A stretch of DNA of 36,048 bases from contig NFUO01000753.1 in NCBI GenBank assembly GCA_002197545.1, forward strand, positions 1 to 36,048, in the 5' to 3' direction. This stretch comes from Acidobacteria subdivision 2 bacterium RH1 MAG20 (lineage in GTDB: Bacteria > Acidobacteriota > Terriglobia > Terriglobales > Acidobacteriaceae). The translations under genes were made by a program, and so were the position numbers. Shown one piece after another: positions 7,446 to 17,082 of the stretch; within the stretch, counting starts at the first letter, position 1; each line of letters starts with the position of its first letter. Under the pieces are notes generated by a model. That model searched no databases, was not told the DNA's origin, and saw nothing but the letters and a program-made list of their open reading frames with translations.

Positions 7446-8708
7446 ATGTTCACCACATCCCGAACCACAGAACACTGGTCCTCCGGCAACGAGGACCACA
7501 ATGCTGAACGTCCTTTTGCAGTATCCTGCAGACGTCCCATGCCATCGTCCACCCATCAGCTCCGGCTCAGCAACATCTCCCCACTCATCATCCAGTCTGA
7601 GATTCGCTCCATGTCGGTCGAGTGCGACAAAGTGGGCGGCATCAACCTCGCCCAGGGCATCTGCGACACCGAGCTGCCTCAACCTGTTGCCGACCAGGCA
7701 ATCGAAGCCATCCGCAACGGGCACAACATCTATACCCGTCTGGACGGCATCGCGCCGCTGCGCCAGGCAATCGCAGCGAAGCTCCAACGCCATAACCACA
7801 TCTCGGCCGATCCTGACTCGGAGGTCCTAGTCACCTCCGGCGCAACCGGGGCCTTATACGCCTCCTGTCTTGCACTCCTCAATCCCGGCGACGAAGTCAT
7901 CCTCTTCGAGCCCTTCTACGGCTATCACGTCAACACCCTGCTTTCGATGCGTGTTGGACCCGTCATCGTGCCTCTGGCAGCGCCCAACGGTCAACTCGAC
8001 ACGGACGCGTTACGCCAGGCCATCACGCCCCGCACTCGCGCAATCGTTCTCAACACGCCCTCCAATCCGTCCGGAACAGTCTTCAGCGCGGCAGAGCTGC
8101 AATCCATCGCCGACCTCGCCATCGAGCACGATCTCTTCGTCCTCTCCGACGAGATCTACGAGTATTTCCTCTTCGATGGCGCCCGCCACCTCAGCATAGC
8201 GACTCTTCCCGGAATGGCCGACCGCACCATCACCATCTCCGGCCTCTCCAAGACCTTCAGCATTACCGGCTGGCGCGTCGGCTATCTCGCAGCCAGCTCC
8301 CAATGGATACCTTCCATCGGATACTTCCACGACCTCACCTACGTCTGCAGCCCCACGCCCTTCCAGCATGGAGCCACCGCCGGTCTGCTCTCTCTCCCCG
8401 AGTCCTTCTACGAAAACCTCTCCGCCGAGTATCAACAAAAGCGAGACCAGCTTTGCGAGGCCCTGACCGAAGCCGGTCTTCCACCCTCCATCCCCGCAGG
8501 GGCCTACTACGTCCTCGCCGATACCACCCGCATCCCAGGCGAAACCGCAACCAGGAAAGCCCGCAATTTGCTCGCGGCCACCGGCGTAGCTGCGGTTGCA
8601 GGATCGGCATTCTTCGCTGAGGGCCGAGGCGAAAATATTCTCCGCTTCTGCTTCGGCAAAAAGCCCGAAGCGCTCGACCGTGCCTGTGCCGCGCTCAAAA
8701 AGCTATAA
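7446..8708 (+). CDS. PLP-dependent class I/II aminotransferase
   Basis: Cytoplasmic fold-type I aminotransferase of 420 aa, in the aspartate or aromatic/kynurenine aminotransferase group; the substrate cannot be fixed by eye. Visible motifs: GGINLAQGICD near the N-terminus, NTPSNPSG, LSDEIYEYF with the PLP-contacting Asp and Tyr, and SGLSKTFSITGWRVGYL with the Schiff-base Lys269, ending ENILRFCFGK with the carboxylate-binding Arg. I chose ATG 7446 because of the AAGGAGGA just ahead. The first 31 residues before MPSSTHQLRLSN are not typical of the family and their DNA holds a GGTCCTC/GAGGACC hairpin (7477-7497). A start at ATG 7540 is therefore possible, though it has no Shine-Dalgarno sequence. 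Confidence 0.9.
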   Translation: MFTTSRTTEHWSSGNEDHNAERPFAVSCRRPMPSSTHQLRLSNISPLIIQSEIRSMSVECDKVGGINLAQGICDTELPQPVADQAIEAIRNGHNIYTRLDGIAPLRQAIAAKLQRHNHISADPDSEVLVTSGATGALYASCLALLNPGDEVILFEPFYGYHVNTLLSMRVGPVIVPLAAPNGQLDTDALRQAITPRTRAIVLNTPSNPSGTVFSAAELQSIADLAIEHDLFVLSDEIYEYFLFDGARHLSIATLPGMADRTITISGLSKTFSITGWRVGYLAASSQWIPSIGYFHDLTYVCSPTPFQHGATAGLLSLPESFYENLSAEYQQKRDQLCEALTEAGLPPSIPAGAYYVLADTTRIPGETATRKARNLLAATGVAAVAGSAFFAEGRGENILRFCFGKKPEALDRACAALKKL

Positions 8709-8755
8709 GCTCTTTGGCGATTCCGGGACTATCCGAGACTGGTAGCATATCCAAT

Positions 8756-9334
8756 ATGCACCGCCTATCGAGTCTCTGCCTCGTTTTCTGCGCCGTCATG
8801 GCGCTTCCGCTCGCAGCCCAAACCAGTCCCAGTCTCAATCCCAGTCCAGCCGCCGCTCCCGGCTTCGACGCCCTGGCCAGGCCGTCGGCGACCAGCCCAC
8901 TCGCCGAACCTACGCTCACCCCGGGAGTCCTGCTCCTTCTCGAGCTTGAGGGACGCTTCTCGAAATCGGTCGCCGCAGGAGGTGGCAAGGCCTTCGCCAG
9001 TTGGTTCGCCGATGACGCCGTCACCCTCAACAACGGTCGACCCGCCGTTCTCGGAAGAGCCGCCATTGCAGCCCAGGCGCAATGGGACCCCAAAACCTAC
9101 CAACTCACCTGGACCCCACAAGGAGCCCAGATGGGTCCTTCCAATGACATGGGCTTCACCTGGGGCCACTACGAAGGTCATTCCAAAGACAAAAATGGTC
9201 AGCCCGTAGTCATCTCCGGACGCTATTTCACGGTCTGGAAAAAGGTCGCTGACGGAAACTGGAAAGTTGCCCTCGACGCCAGCGCCAATGAACCTCCAGC
9301 CGCCAATGAATGCTGCACTTTACCCAAACCTTAG
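8756..9334 (+). CDS. Secreted DUF4440/SnoaL-like (NTF2-fold) protein
   Basis: Predicted exported protein of 192 aa. ATG 8756 begins a clear signal peptide (MHRLSSLCLVFCAVMALPLAAQ), which is why it is preferred to an in-frame start at 8714. A Pro/Ser-rich linker follows, then an NTF2-like domain (about 60-185): LELEGRFSKSVAAGGGKAF, WFADDAVTLNNG, DMGFTWGHYE, then SGRYFTVWKKVADGNWKVALD. Members of DUF4440 often have no known reaction; many bind small hydrophobic ligands. It lies 47 nt after the aminotransferase and 66 nt before the histidine kinase, so it may be cotranscribed, but no functional link is obvious. Confidence 0.85.
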   Translation: MHRLSSLCLVFCAVMALPLAAQTSPSLNPSPAAAPGFDALARPSATSPLAEPTLTPGVLLLLELEGRFSKSVAAGGGKAFASWFADDAVTLNNGRPAVLGRAAIAAQAQWDPKTYQLTWTPQGAQMGPSNDMGFTWGHYEGHSKDKNGQPVVISGRYFTVWKKVADGNWKVALDASANEPPAANECCTLPKP

Positions 9335-9400
9335 TCCGCCACGCTACCCCAAAAGTAGGAGTGCCAGCACTTACGCCTTCCCCTACCATCGAGAGGCTAA

Positions 9401-11797
9401 ATGAATGCTCTCCAGGTCAAAGACGAAGTCCTGCGAATCGAAGCCCTCAATCAATACGAGGTCCTCGATTCACCGCCGGACCCCATCCTCGATGACATCA
9501 CCAAACTCGCTGCCCAGATCTGCAATGTCCCCATCGCAGCCATCTCTCTCATCGGAGCCGATCGCATCTGGCTGAAGTCCCGCTTCGGCATCGACTCAAA
9601 CGATCTCGCCCTCGGCAGCCTCCCCTGTGAGACGACCATCCTCGGCGACACCATCTACCAGCTTCAGGATGCCCGTCTCGACCCCAACTACGCCCCCGAC
9701 GGAATCTTCCTCGAAGGTCGCCACTACCACTTCTATGCTGGCGCTCCCATCACGACACTCGGTGGCGTCAACATCGGTGCACTCTTCGTCCTCGACCTAC
9801 CCGTCCGTGCGCTCACTCGAGATCAATCATTGGCGCTTGGCATTCTCAGTCGCCAGGTCATCACTCGCCTCGAACTCAACGGTAGAATCCAACAGATAGG
9901 CCGTGCCGCACGTTACCGCCAGCGTGTCGAATCCGCCCTCACTGTCGAGCGTAATTTTGTCTCGGCGGTACTCGATACGGTGGGCGCATTGGTCGCAGTC
10001 TTTGACCCGGCCGGCCGCATTGTCCGTTTTAACCGTGCCTGCGAAACAGCCTCCGGCTATGACTTCGCCACGCTCGTCGGCCGCTACCCCTGGGATAAGC
10101 TCATCCCCCGCCACGAGATTCCCGACGCTATCGAAACCTTCGAGCGCCTCCGCTCCGGCGACTTCCCTGCAACCTTTGAGAACCAATGGCTACACCGCGA
10201 CGGAAGCCTCCGCCGTATTGCGTGGACGGCCACTGCGCTACGCGATTCCCAGGATCAAATTACCTTCCTTATCGCCACTGGCATCGACGTCACCACGCAA
10301 CGCGCTGCCGAGGCTACGCTTCGCGAGAGCGAAGCCCGCTATCGCCTGTTCATCGAAGGCTCACTCGGCATGGTCTGTACTCACGACCTCCGCGGCGTTC
10401 TCCTCTCCGTGAACACCCACGGCGCAGAGACCCTCGGACGCACCGTGAGCGACATGATCGGCCACTCCCTCGAAGAATTTATTGTTCCCGAGCGCAAGCA
10501 CCTTCTCAAAACCTATCTGGAGCAGATTGCCAATACCGGCGAGGCGCAAGGATTTTTGCACCTCTCACATGCGGATGGAGAGATTCGCGTCGTTGCCTAT
10601 CGCAACAAGCTCATCCTCGCTCCAGGCCGCACTCCCTACGTCCTCGGCTTCGGCGTAGACGTCAGTGAGCAGGTCCGCGCCGAAGGCCGCGTCCGCACTC
10701 TCACAAGCCAGTCCGACTCCATCCTTGAATCGGTCGGGGACGGGATCTTCGGTATCGACCTCGAAGGCAAAGTCACCATCGTCAACTCCGCCGCCGCCCA
10801 GATGCTCGGCTACAGGCAGAGCGAGATGCTGGGTCGCAAGATGCACGAGCTTATTCACCACACCCGGGCCGACGGCACTCCCTACCCCAGCGAAGACTCT
10901 CCTATCCGCAAAAGCCTCATCCACTTCGACACAGTTCGTGTCTCCGATGAGGTTTTCTGGCGCAAAGGCGGCACCAGCTTCCCTGTCGAGTATGTTGCCC
11001 GTCCTCAGATCGACTCCCACACACTCGATAGCGGAGGTATCAAGGCCGTCGGCGTCGTTGTCGCCTTCACAGATACCACCGAGCGCCACGCCCTCGACCG
11101 CTTGAAAGATGAATTCATCTCCACCGTCTCTCACGAACTGCGCACGCCCCTAACCTCAGTCCGCGGAGCGCTCGGGCTACTCAGCGGCGGGGCGTTGGCC
11201 AGCCGTCCCGAGAAAACTCAGCAGATGCTCGATATCGCTATCAGCAACTCCGACCGTCTCGTCCGGCTCGTCAATGACATTCTCGACATTGAGCGCATCA
11301 ACAGCGGCAAAGCCGAATTACACTCCACATTATTCGACATCGAAGACCTGCTTCATCGCTCCGCCAGCCTTCAGCAAACCATCTTTCCGAAGCCGGATGT
11401 CCGCATCTCCTTTGACGCCCGCGGCATCAATGTCTGGGCCGATTCCGATCGCATCCTTCAGACGCTCAACAATCTCATCTCGAACGCAATCAAATTCTCT
11501 TACCCCGGCGGTGAGATCCATCTCACAGCCCGCAATCTTGGTGAAAACGAGGCCATCATCGAAGTCAGCGACCAGGGCCGCGGCATCCCCGCCGACAACC
11601 TGGAAAAAATCTTCGACCGCTTCCACCAGGTAGACGCCTCAGATTCCAGAGCCCTTGGCGGCACTGGCCTTGGCCTGGCTATCTGCCGCAGCATCGTCAC
11701 CCAGCATGGAGGCCGTATCTGGGCCACCAGCAACCCCGGCAAAGGCGCCACCTTCCACTTCACGCTACCCACTAAACCTGCCGGCAATCTCCGCTAG
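9401..11797 (+). CDS. GAF-PAS-PAS-PAS sensor histidine kinase (orphan)
   Basis: Probably cytosolic sensor kinase of 798 aa with no convincing membrane segment. N-terminal GAF (about 10-165, starting LRIEALNQYEVLDSPPD), three PAS domains (about 190-300, 308-425 and 430-555, the last beginning SILESVGDGIFGIDLEG), then HisKA with DEFISTVSHELRTPL, phosphoacceptor His578, and HATPase_c with N box NNLISNAIKFS, G1 DQGRGIP, F box IFDRFHQVD and G2 GGTGLGLAICRSIV. No response regulator gene is beside it, so its partner must lie elsewhere. GAGAGG precedes the ATG. The stimulus (light, redox or small molecule) cannot be told: I see no conserved chromophore cysteine. Confidence 0.93.
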   Translation: MNALQVKDEVLRIEALNQYEVLDSPPDPILDDITKLAAQICNVPIAAISLIGADRIWLKSRFGIDSNDLALGSLPCETTILGDTIYQLQDARLDPNYAPDGIFLEGRHYHFYAGAPITTLGGVNIGALFVLDLPVRALTRDQSLALGILSRQVITRLELNGRIQQIGRAARYRQRVESALTVERNFVSAVLDTVGALVAVFDPAGRIVRFNRACETASGYDFATLVGRYPWDKLIPRHEIPDAIETFERLRSGDFPATFENQWLHRDGSLRRIAWTATALRDSQDQITFLIATGIDVTTQRAAEATLRESEARYRLFIEGSLGMVCTHDLRGVLLSVNTHGAETLGRTVSDMIGHSLEEFIVPERKHLLKTYLEQIANTGEAQGFLHLSHADGEIRVVAYRNKLILAPGRTPYVLGFGVDVSEQVRAEGRVRTLTSQSDSILESVGDGIFGIDLEGKVTIVNSAAAQMLGYRQSEMLGRKMHELIHHTRADGTPYPSEDSPIRKSLIHFDTVRVSDEVFWRKGGTSFPVEYVARPQIDSHTLDSGGIKAVGVVVAFTDTTERHALDRLKDEFISTVSHELRTPLTSVRGALGLLSGGALASRPEKTQQMLDIAISNSDRLVRLVNDILDIERINSGKAELHSTLFDIEDLLHRSASLQQTIFPKPDVRISFDARGINVWADSDRILQTLNNLISNAIKFSYPGGEIHLTARNLGENEAIIEVSDQGRGIPADNLEKIFDRFHQVDASDSRALGGTGLGLAICRSIVTQHGGRIWATSNPGKGATFHFTLPTKPAGNLR

Positions 11798-11941
11798 GCA
11801 TCCACGCTTTCTCAGCCTTTCGCTACCTCATGTTTTCAGCCATCCCATGATCCTAATTGGGAACGAAAACTTTAATTAGCCACTTTTTCCTCGAAGCAAG
11901 GTGCATCAACTCTGTAAACTGGATCACAAGGGGGAAAATAC

Positions 11942-12850
11942 GTGAGGTATTCGGTACCCCATCCAATTCCATACCAAGGCAGCAAACGTCGTTTAGCAAA
12001 CGCCGTGCTCAGCCACATCCCCTTTGGTCAATACACACGGCTCGTCGAACCATTTGCGGGATCTGCGGCGATAACTCTGGCTGCAGCGTCCAAGAACAAT
12101 TTTCAGTCTTTTGTTCTTGGAGATACCCTCCAACCTCTCATGGCCTTGTGGCAGCAGGTCATCGAATCTCCAGTAGAGATCGCTGATTGCTATGAGATTC
12201 TGTGGCATAGAGAACGACAGAACCCGATTGAAGAGTATTACCAGATTCGGACAGAATTTAACAGCGACAAAAATCCTGCGAAGTTGCTTTACCTTCTTGC
12301 AAGATGTGTTAAAAATGCCGTTCGGTTTAATCCGTCTGGTCTTTTCAATCAGTCTCCAGATAAGCGGCGTAAGGGAACTCGTCCGGAAACCATGCGCTCT
12401 GAGTTGTATTCTGCGCATCTTCTGCTCGATGGGAAATGTCAGGCCGTTACGACTGACTTTATGACTCTGTTTGAAAACGCTCGTCATGGTGATTTTTTCT
12501 ATCTTGACCCTCCATACCAAGGCACCAGCGAAGGAAGAGATCAGCGATACTTTGCGAGTGTATCCCGCGAACGTATGATGCGAGGGTTAGCCCTTCTCAA
12601 TGACAAAGATATCCCATTCGTGCTCAGCTATGACGGTTCGTGTGGTGGCATCGAATATGGCGAACCGTTACCCGAAGACCTCGTCCAGCGTGTTCTCCTC
12701 GATGTCGGACGCTCCAGTCAAGCTACTCTCAACGGAAGAGATCATGTCACGATTGAGTCCCTTTACCTGTCAAACAATTTGCGAACCGCCTGTGGGGTCA
12801 CGCCCATTACATTGGCTCATTTCAGTCCGCAAGTGGGGCTGTTTGCTTAA
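11942..12850 (+). CDS. Dam-family DNA adenine N6-methyltransferase (type II R-M)
   Basis: Methylates adenine in a short DNA target using SAM. The 302-aa protein has the alpha-class order: motif X YQGSKRRLA near residue 10, motif I EPFAGSAA (about 37) and catalytic motif IV DPPYQG (about 185), all in the D12/Dam fold. GTG at 11942 is preceded by AAGGGGGAAAA. It faces an HNH endonuclease gene; the two stop codons share TTAA (12847-12850). This pairing, rather than a lone housekeeping Dam, points to a restriction-modification system. The gene has visibly lower G+C and more A/T-ending codons than its neighbours, a sign of acquisition. The recognition sequence cannot be read from the protein. Confidence 0.92.
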   Translation: MRYSVPHPIPYQGSKRRLANAVLSHIPFGQYTRLVEPFAGSAAITLAAASKNNFQSFVLGDTLQPLMALWQQVIESPVEIADCYEILWHRERQNPIEEYYQIRTEFNSDKNPAKLLYLLARCVKNAVRFNPSGLFNQSPDKRRKGTRPETMRSELYSAHLLLDGKCQAVTTDFMTLFENARHGDFFYLDPPYQGTSEGRDQRYFASVSRERMMRGLALLNDKDIPFVLSYDGSCGGIEYGEPLPEDLVQRVLLDVGRSSQATLNGRDHVTIESLYLSNNLRTACGVTPITLAHFSPQVGLFA

Positions 12851-13509
12851 TGCCTAAGGATTTCCTTTATATGTTCAGGAAGTGTCTTTCCGAGGTTCTT
12901 TGCATCTTGATCTAATTTGTCCGCCACATCCGTCTCAGATTTTCCTACCCAGATCAGATCAGCCCTTCGCTCTTCCGTCGTTGCAACATGGGTATACGAA
13001 TCTGAGCCAGACCAGTAACACAATCGACAGATTGCGGCCTGTTTTGCTGCTAAGAAGTTAGGACAATGCTCACAGGCCCATGATTTTTTACGATTACAAG
13101 AACCACACAAAACCTGGAACTGAGTATCTGCGCCGCTGCTCGATTCACCTCCAATTTGATAGGGGATGCGATGGTCGACCTGAAGATTCAGAGTGGAGGA
13201 ACAAATCTGGCATGTTCTGCCCACATCGTCGATCACTTTTTCACGTTCTTTTTTGGAGAGAGGTCGCCTTCCCCACATACCCAGATTTTGCAGCTTTTCT
13301 AAATCGAGCGTATAAGATGCAATACTTCGCCCATTGCTATGCTTGGTTTTCACAGTCTTGAGAGGAAATCCCAAATCTCTGACATCCTGCGCGGCACGAG
13401 GAGGATGGTCATAGCCAGCTTTACTTATCTCCTCGGTGGATACCATTCCATTTTTGGCTATGGAGTCTAAAACGAAACGGGCGCGCCTATTGGTTACCCT
13501 TTCAATCAA
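12847..13509 (-). CDS. HNH endonuclease with N-terminal winged-helix-like region (probable type II restriction enzyme)
   Basis: 220 aa. Residues about 10-70 look like a winged helix (RRARFVLDSIAKNGMVSTEEI). The HNH domain follows at about 95-150: CQICSSTLNLQVDHRIPY then QVLCGSCNRKKSW, with two structural zinc cysteine pairs and the catalytic His of VDHR; a second pair of CxxC motifs (CEHC, CRLC) may hold another zinc. HNH restriction enzymes use this beta-beta-alpha-metal site to cut DNA. The start is TTG 13509: the frame is open back to a stop at 13564 and contains no ATG, GTG or other TTG, so either TTG 13509 or a rare ATT/ATC start is used. It lies 54 nt downstream of acs on the same strand and ends tail to tail with the methylase. 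Confidence 0.82.
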   Translation of the reverse strand: MIERVTNRRARFVLDSIAKNGMVSTEEISKAGYDHPPRAAQDVRDLGFPLKTVKTKHSNGRSIASYTLDLEKLQNLGMWGRRPLSKKEREKVIDDVGRTCQICSSTLNLQVDHRIPYQIGGESSSGADTQFQVLCGSCNRKKSWACEHCPNFLAAKQAAICRLCYWSGSDSYTHVATTEERRADLIWVGKSETDVADKLDQDAKNLGKTLPEHIKEILRH

Positions 13510-13563
13510 TGCTTTTGTTCCCGCAGAGATAATTCCCTTGGCTACGGGGAAGTTCTTGGTCGC

Positions 13564-15525
13564 TCACTCTTCACCCTCCCGCAACTTCGTAATCACCGCA
13601 AAGTCCTCAAGCGTAGTCGTATCTCCTTTGACTTCGCCGGTAGCTGCCAGTTCGCGCAGCAACCGTCGCATGATCTTGCCGCTCCGAGTCTTTGGCAGAG
13701 CATCCGTAAACCTCAAATCGTCCGGTCGCGCCAGCGCGCCAATCTCTTTCGCGACCCACTGGCGCAATTCCTGGCGCAGTTCTTCACTGGCTTCATACCC
13801 GGATTCAAGCGTGACGAACGCTGCAATAGCCTGTCCCTTCATATCATCCGGACGCCCGACGCAAGCCGCCTCAGCCACCTTGACGTGCGCTACCAGGGCC
13901 GACTCGATCTCCATCGTCCCCAACCTGTGTCCACTCACGTTGATAACGTCATCTACACGCCCCATCAGCCAGAAGTAGCCATCAGCATCGCGCCTCGCGC
14001 CGTCGCCAGTGAAGTAGCTCCCTGGAATTTCACTCCAGTAAGCCTCTTCATACCGCTTCGGATCGCTATAGATGGTCCGCGCCATCGAAGGCCACGGTTT
14101 GCGGATCACCAGGAGACCACCCTGTCCGTCGGGAACCGGCTCACCCGATCTTGTAACCACTTCAGGCACAATTCCAAAAAATGGCCGCGTGGCCGAACCT
14201 GGCTTAGCAGGCACCGCGCCGGGAATAGGTGAAATCATGATCGCGCCCGTCTCCGTCTGCCACCACGTATCCACAATCGGGCAACGTTCCTTGCCAATTT
14301 CGCGGTGATACCACATCCAAGACTCAGGATTGATCGGCTCTCCCACTGTTCCCAGCAGCCGGAGCGAGGCCAGCGAATGCTTCTCCACCCACTCATTTCC
14401 CCACTTCGTAAATGCACGGATCGCTGTCGGAGCCGTATAGAAAACCGTCACCTTATGGTCGTCGATGATCTTCCAGAATCGGTCATTCTCCGGCCAGTTC
14501 GGCGCGCCCTCATACATCATGACTGTGGCTCCGCATTGCAACGGGCCGTACACGACATAGCTGTGCCCCGTTACCCAGCCAATGTCCGCCGTGCACCAAT
14601 AAACATCCTCCGCGCGCAGGTCGAAGACATACTTCGTAGTCAGGTAAGTCTGCACGGCATACCCGCCCGTCGTATGCACCAGTCCCTTGGGCTTGCCCGT
14701 CGTTCCCGAGGTATACAGCAGATAAAGCGGATCTTCCGCGTCCATCCACTCAGACGCGCATTCTGCTTCGGCCTGAAGCATCGCTTCGTCCCACCAGATA
14801 TCGCGTCCCGCCTTCATCTTGACCTCAGAACCCGAACGCCGATACACAACGACGTTCTTCACCGAAGGGCACTTCTCCAGTGCCTCATCCACAATTGCCT
14901 TTAGCTTGACCTCGCCGCCACGCCGATAGCTCGTATCCTGAGTCAGCACAGCCACGCACTGCGAATCATTGACGCGATCAACAATCGCGTGGGCTGCAAA
15001 GCCGCCAAAGATCACCGAATGGATCGCCCCGATCCGCGCACAGGCCAGCAGCGCAATCGCCAGTTCGGGACACATGCCCATATAAATTGCAACGCGGTCG
15101 CCTCGTTTGACCCCCAATCCCTTCAGCACATTCGCAAACCGCTGCACCTGAACATGCAGATCGCCGTAGGTCAACCGCCGCACCTCGCCCGGCTCACTCT
15201 CCCACAGCAACGCAACCTGGTCCTTGCGCGCTCCCAGCGCATGGCGGTCAACGCAGTTATGCGAGAGATTCAGCTTGCCCCCAACAAACCACTTCGCGTC
15301 CTTCCCTTCGCCTTCGAGCACTTTGGTCCACGGAGTAAACCACTCCAACTCCGCCGCAGCCTCCGCCCAGAACTCCTCCGGCTGCTCGACGCTCCGCCGA
15401 TACATCGCCTCATACTGCTCCAGACTTTTTACATGAGCCTTGGCCGCAAACTCCGCCGGCGGCGCAAACACCCGATTTTCTCTCAAGCTCGAATCCAGAT
15501 TCGTATGTTCAACAGACGATGCCAC
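13564..15525 (-). CDS. acs: Acetyl-CoA synthetase
   Basis: Activates acetate to acetyl-CoA via acetyl-AMP in the cytoplasm. The adenylate-forming signature [11 protein letters not shown], the core [16 protein letters not shown], the hinge region [17 protein letters not shown] and the C-terminal catalytic/acetylation lysine in [10 protein letters not shown] are all present; the length, 653 aa, is typical. An in-frame ATG exists at 15546, but GGAGG (15537-15533) lies inside that extension, 7 nt before GTG 15525, so GTG 15525 is the likely true start. The invading endonuclease gene follows 54 nt downstream. No acetate permease is adjacent. Confidence 0.96.
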   Translation of the reverse strand: MASSVEHTNLDSSLRENRVFAPPAEFAAKAHVKSLEQYEAMYRRSVEQPEEFWAEAAAELEWFTPWTKVLEGEGKDAKWFVGGKLNLSHNCVDRHALGARKDQVALLWESEPGEVRRLTYGDLHVQVQRFANVLKGLGVKRGDRVAIYMGMCPELAIALLACARIGAIHSVIFGGFAAHAIVDRVNDSQCVAVLTQDTSYRRGGEVKLKAIVDEALEKCPSVKNVVVYRRSGSEVKMKAGRDIWWDEAMLQAEAECASEWMDAEDPLYLLYTSGTTGKPKGLVHTTGGYAVQTYLTTKYVFDLRAEDVYWCTADIGWVTGHSYVVYGPLQCGATVMMYEGAPNWPENDRFWKIIDDHKVTVFYTAPTAIRAFTKWGNEWVEKHSLASLRLLGTVGEPINPESWMWYHREIGKERCPIVDTWWQTETGAIMISPIPGAVPAKPGSATRPFFGIVPEVVTRSGEPVPDGQGGLLVIRKPWPSMARTIYSDPKRYEEAYWSEIPGSYFTGDGARRDADGYFWLMGRVDDVINVSGHRLGTMEIESALVAHVKVAEAACVGRPDDMKGQAIAAFVTLESGYEASEELRQELRQWVAKEIGALARPDDLRFTDALPKTRSGKIMRRLLRELAATGEVKGDTTTLEDFAVITKLREGEE

Positions 15526-15714
15526 GCAAAAACCTCCAAATTTCATATAGTCAAAAAGAATGTGCCGCCCGCGTCACACCTGCCTGCCGTCCGAGGAGCG
15601 TCGACTGCGATTTTCAGCCTTTTCTTGACCTGACCATTCTATGCACAATCGTGCCATAGCCGCCAACTCGTGCCATCGGCTATCCTGATCGTTGCCTGTT
15701 GCGCGCTTCCAGCC

Positions 15715-17028
15715 TCAGTTCAACAGCCGTAGCGCAGCGTTCGTCATTACCGTAATGCCCGTCCGTAACGTCGGCTCCGGCAGCGGAGCAAAAAGTGGCG
15801 AATGCAGATAGGGCAAGCCAATCCCCGTCTTTCTGCTCTCAGCCACCTTGGCCGGGTCATACGCACCCAGCCAGAAAATCACCGAAGAAATCTCCCCACC
15901 CAGACTGTAGACGCCAAAATCCTCGCTTCCCATGATCGGATTCTGCTCAATCACCTTCGCCGCGCCCAGCGTCGCCGCAAAAATTTTCTCCAACCTCGCC
16001 GACAACGCCAGATCATTGACTGTCGGCGGCGTCGATTCGTCCTCGACTACTGTCACCACCGGCATTCTGTCTTCCGGCACGCCCGCCGCAATTGCAATAC
16101 CCCGCGCCGTTCGTTCCACTCCCTGGATGATCGTCTGCCGCACGTCTTCGCTGTAGCATCGCGCCGTCAGTTCCAGCTTCACCTCATCTGGAATGATGTT
16201 CCGCTTCGTCCCTCCATAGATATTTCCCACTGTCACTACCGCAGGCTGTCGCGGAGGAACGGACCGGCTCACCACCGTCTGCAGTGCCACAACAAATTCA
16301 CTCGCCATCACAATCGGGTCCTTCCCCGCTTCGGGCGCCGCGCCGTGCGTCCCCACCCCACGCATGGTCACATCAATCGCAGTCGAACTCGCCAGTGCAG
16401 GCCCAGGCACAACCGAAACCTCTCCCGCCGCAAAGTTCGAGTCGTGCAATGCAAGCGCCACATCCGGTCGGCCAAATCGCTCATATAGCCCGTCCCGAAG
16501 CATCGCCCTCGCTCCGTCAAGCGTCTCTTCGCTCGGCTGCCCGATCAACATCAACGTCCCATGCCACTGGCTCTTCAACGCCATCATCGTGCGTGCCACT
16601 CCAATTAGCGTCGTCATATGAACGTCATGCCCGCAGGCATGCATCACACCAACATCCTGGCCCGTAGAGTCCTTTGACCGCACCGAACTCGCATACGGCA
16701 ATCCCGTTTTTTCCTCCACCGGCAATGCATCCATGTCCGTCCTGATCAGCAGGACCGTCCCATCCCCGTTTTTCAGAATCCCCACCACCCCATAAGCCTG
16801 CGATCCGTCGGAATACCTGCCCACCCTCTCCGTCACCGTGTATCCGGCCTTTCGCAGTTCACCCGCCAGCAGCGCCGAAGTCTTTGCCTCATAGTGCGAT
16901 AACTCCGGTGCGGCATGAAGCCCCTTGTAGGTCACCAACAACTCAGGCATCTCCTGCTCCACCAGCGCCGAAACCTCTTGCTTCACCTCTGTCGCTTCCG
17001 CCACTACCGTTCCTTGCTTCCAGCTCAT
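15715..17028 (-). CDS. M20-family metallo-amidohydrolase (hippurate/N-acyl-amino-acid hydrolase type)
   Basis: Cytoplasmic di-metal amidohydrolase of 437 aa that would cleave an N-acyl or peptide-like amide bond. Catalytic and metal motifs: LIRTDMDALPVEEKTG, HACGHDVHMT, the conserved HDSNFAAG and the C-terminal metal-binding GSEDFGVYS; the lid/dimerisation domain lies between. No signal peptide. ATG 17028 is chosen over GTG 17040 because GGAGAG sits 6 nt before it. The exact substrate (hippurate, indole-acetyl amino acids, acyl-amino acids) cannot be told. Confidence 0.92.
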   Translation of the reverse strand: MSWKQGTVVAEATEVKQEVSALVEQEMPELLVTYKGLHAAPELSHYEAKTSALLAGELRKAGYTVTERVGRYSDGSQAYGVVGILKNGDGTVLLIRTDMDALPVEEKTGLPYASSVRSKDSTGQDVGVMHACGHDVHMTTLIGVARTMMALKSQWHGTLMLIGQPSEETLDGARAMLRDGLYERFGRPDVALALHDSNFAAGEVSVVPGPALASSTAIDVTMRGVGTHGAAPEAGKDPIVMASEFVVALQTVVSRSVPPRQPAVVTVGNIYGGTKRNIIPDEVKLELTARCYSEDVRQTIIQGVERTARGIAIAAGVPEDRMPVVTVVEDESTPPTVNDLALSARLEKIFAATLGAAKVIEQNPIMGSEDFGVYSLGGEISSVIFWLGAYDPAKVAESRKTGIGLPYLHSPLFAPLPEPTLRTGITVMTNAALRLLN

Positions 17029-17043
17029 AGCACTCTCCACTCT

Positions 17044-17072
17044 TTAACAGAACATGCACGGTCTACTATAAA
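17044..17072 (+). promoter_or_regulatory. Candidate sigma70 promoter for the small membrane protein
   Basis: TTAACA (17044-17049) and TATAAA (17067-17072) are spaced by exactly 17 nt. Transcription would begin near 17079, four bases before the ATG at 17083, giving an almost leaderless mRNA, which fits the absence of a Shine-Dalgarno sequence. Confidence 0.55.
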
Positions 17073-17082
17073 CTCCATCATC

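Noticed and set aside
14305..14904. Plus-strand frame of 199 codons
   Set aside because: Fully antisense to acs; no start signal or domain.
15526..15546. Seven-residue extension of acetyl-CoA synthetase from ATG 15546
   Set aside because: The extension itself contains the GGAGG that is correctly spaced for GTG 15525.
16915..17082. N-terminal extension of the membrane microprotein
   Set aside because: It is antisense to the M20 gene, low in hydrophobic pattern and precedes the promoter boxes at 17044-17072.
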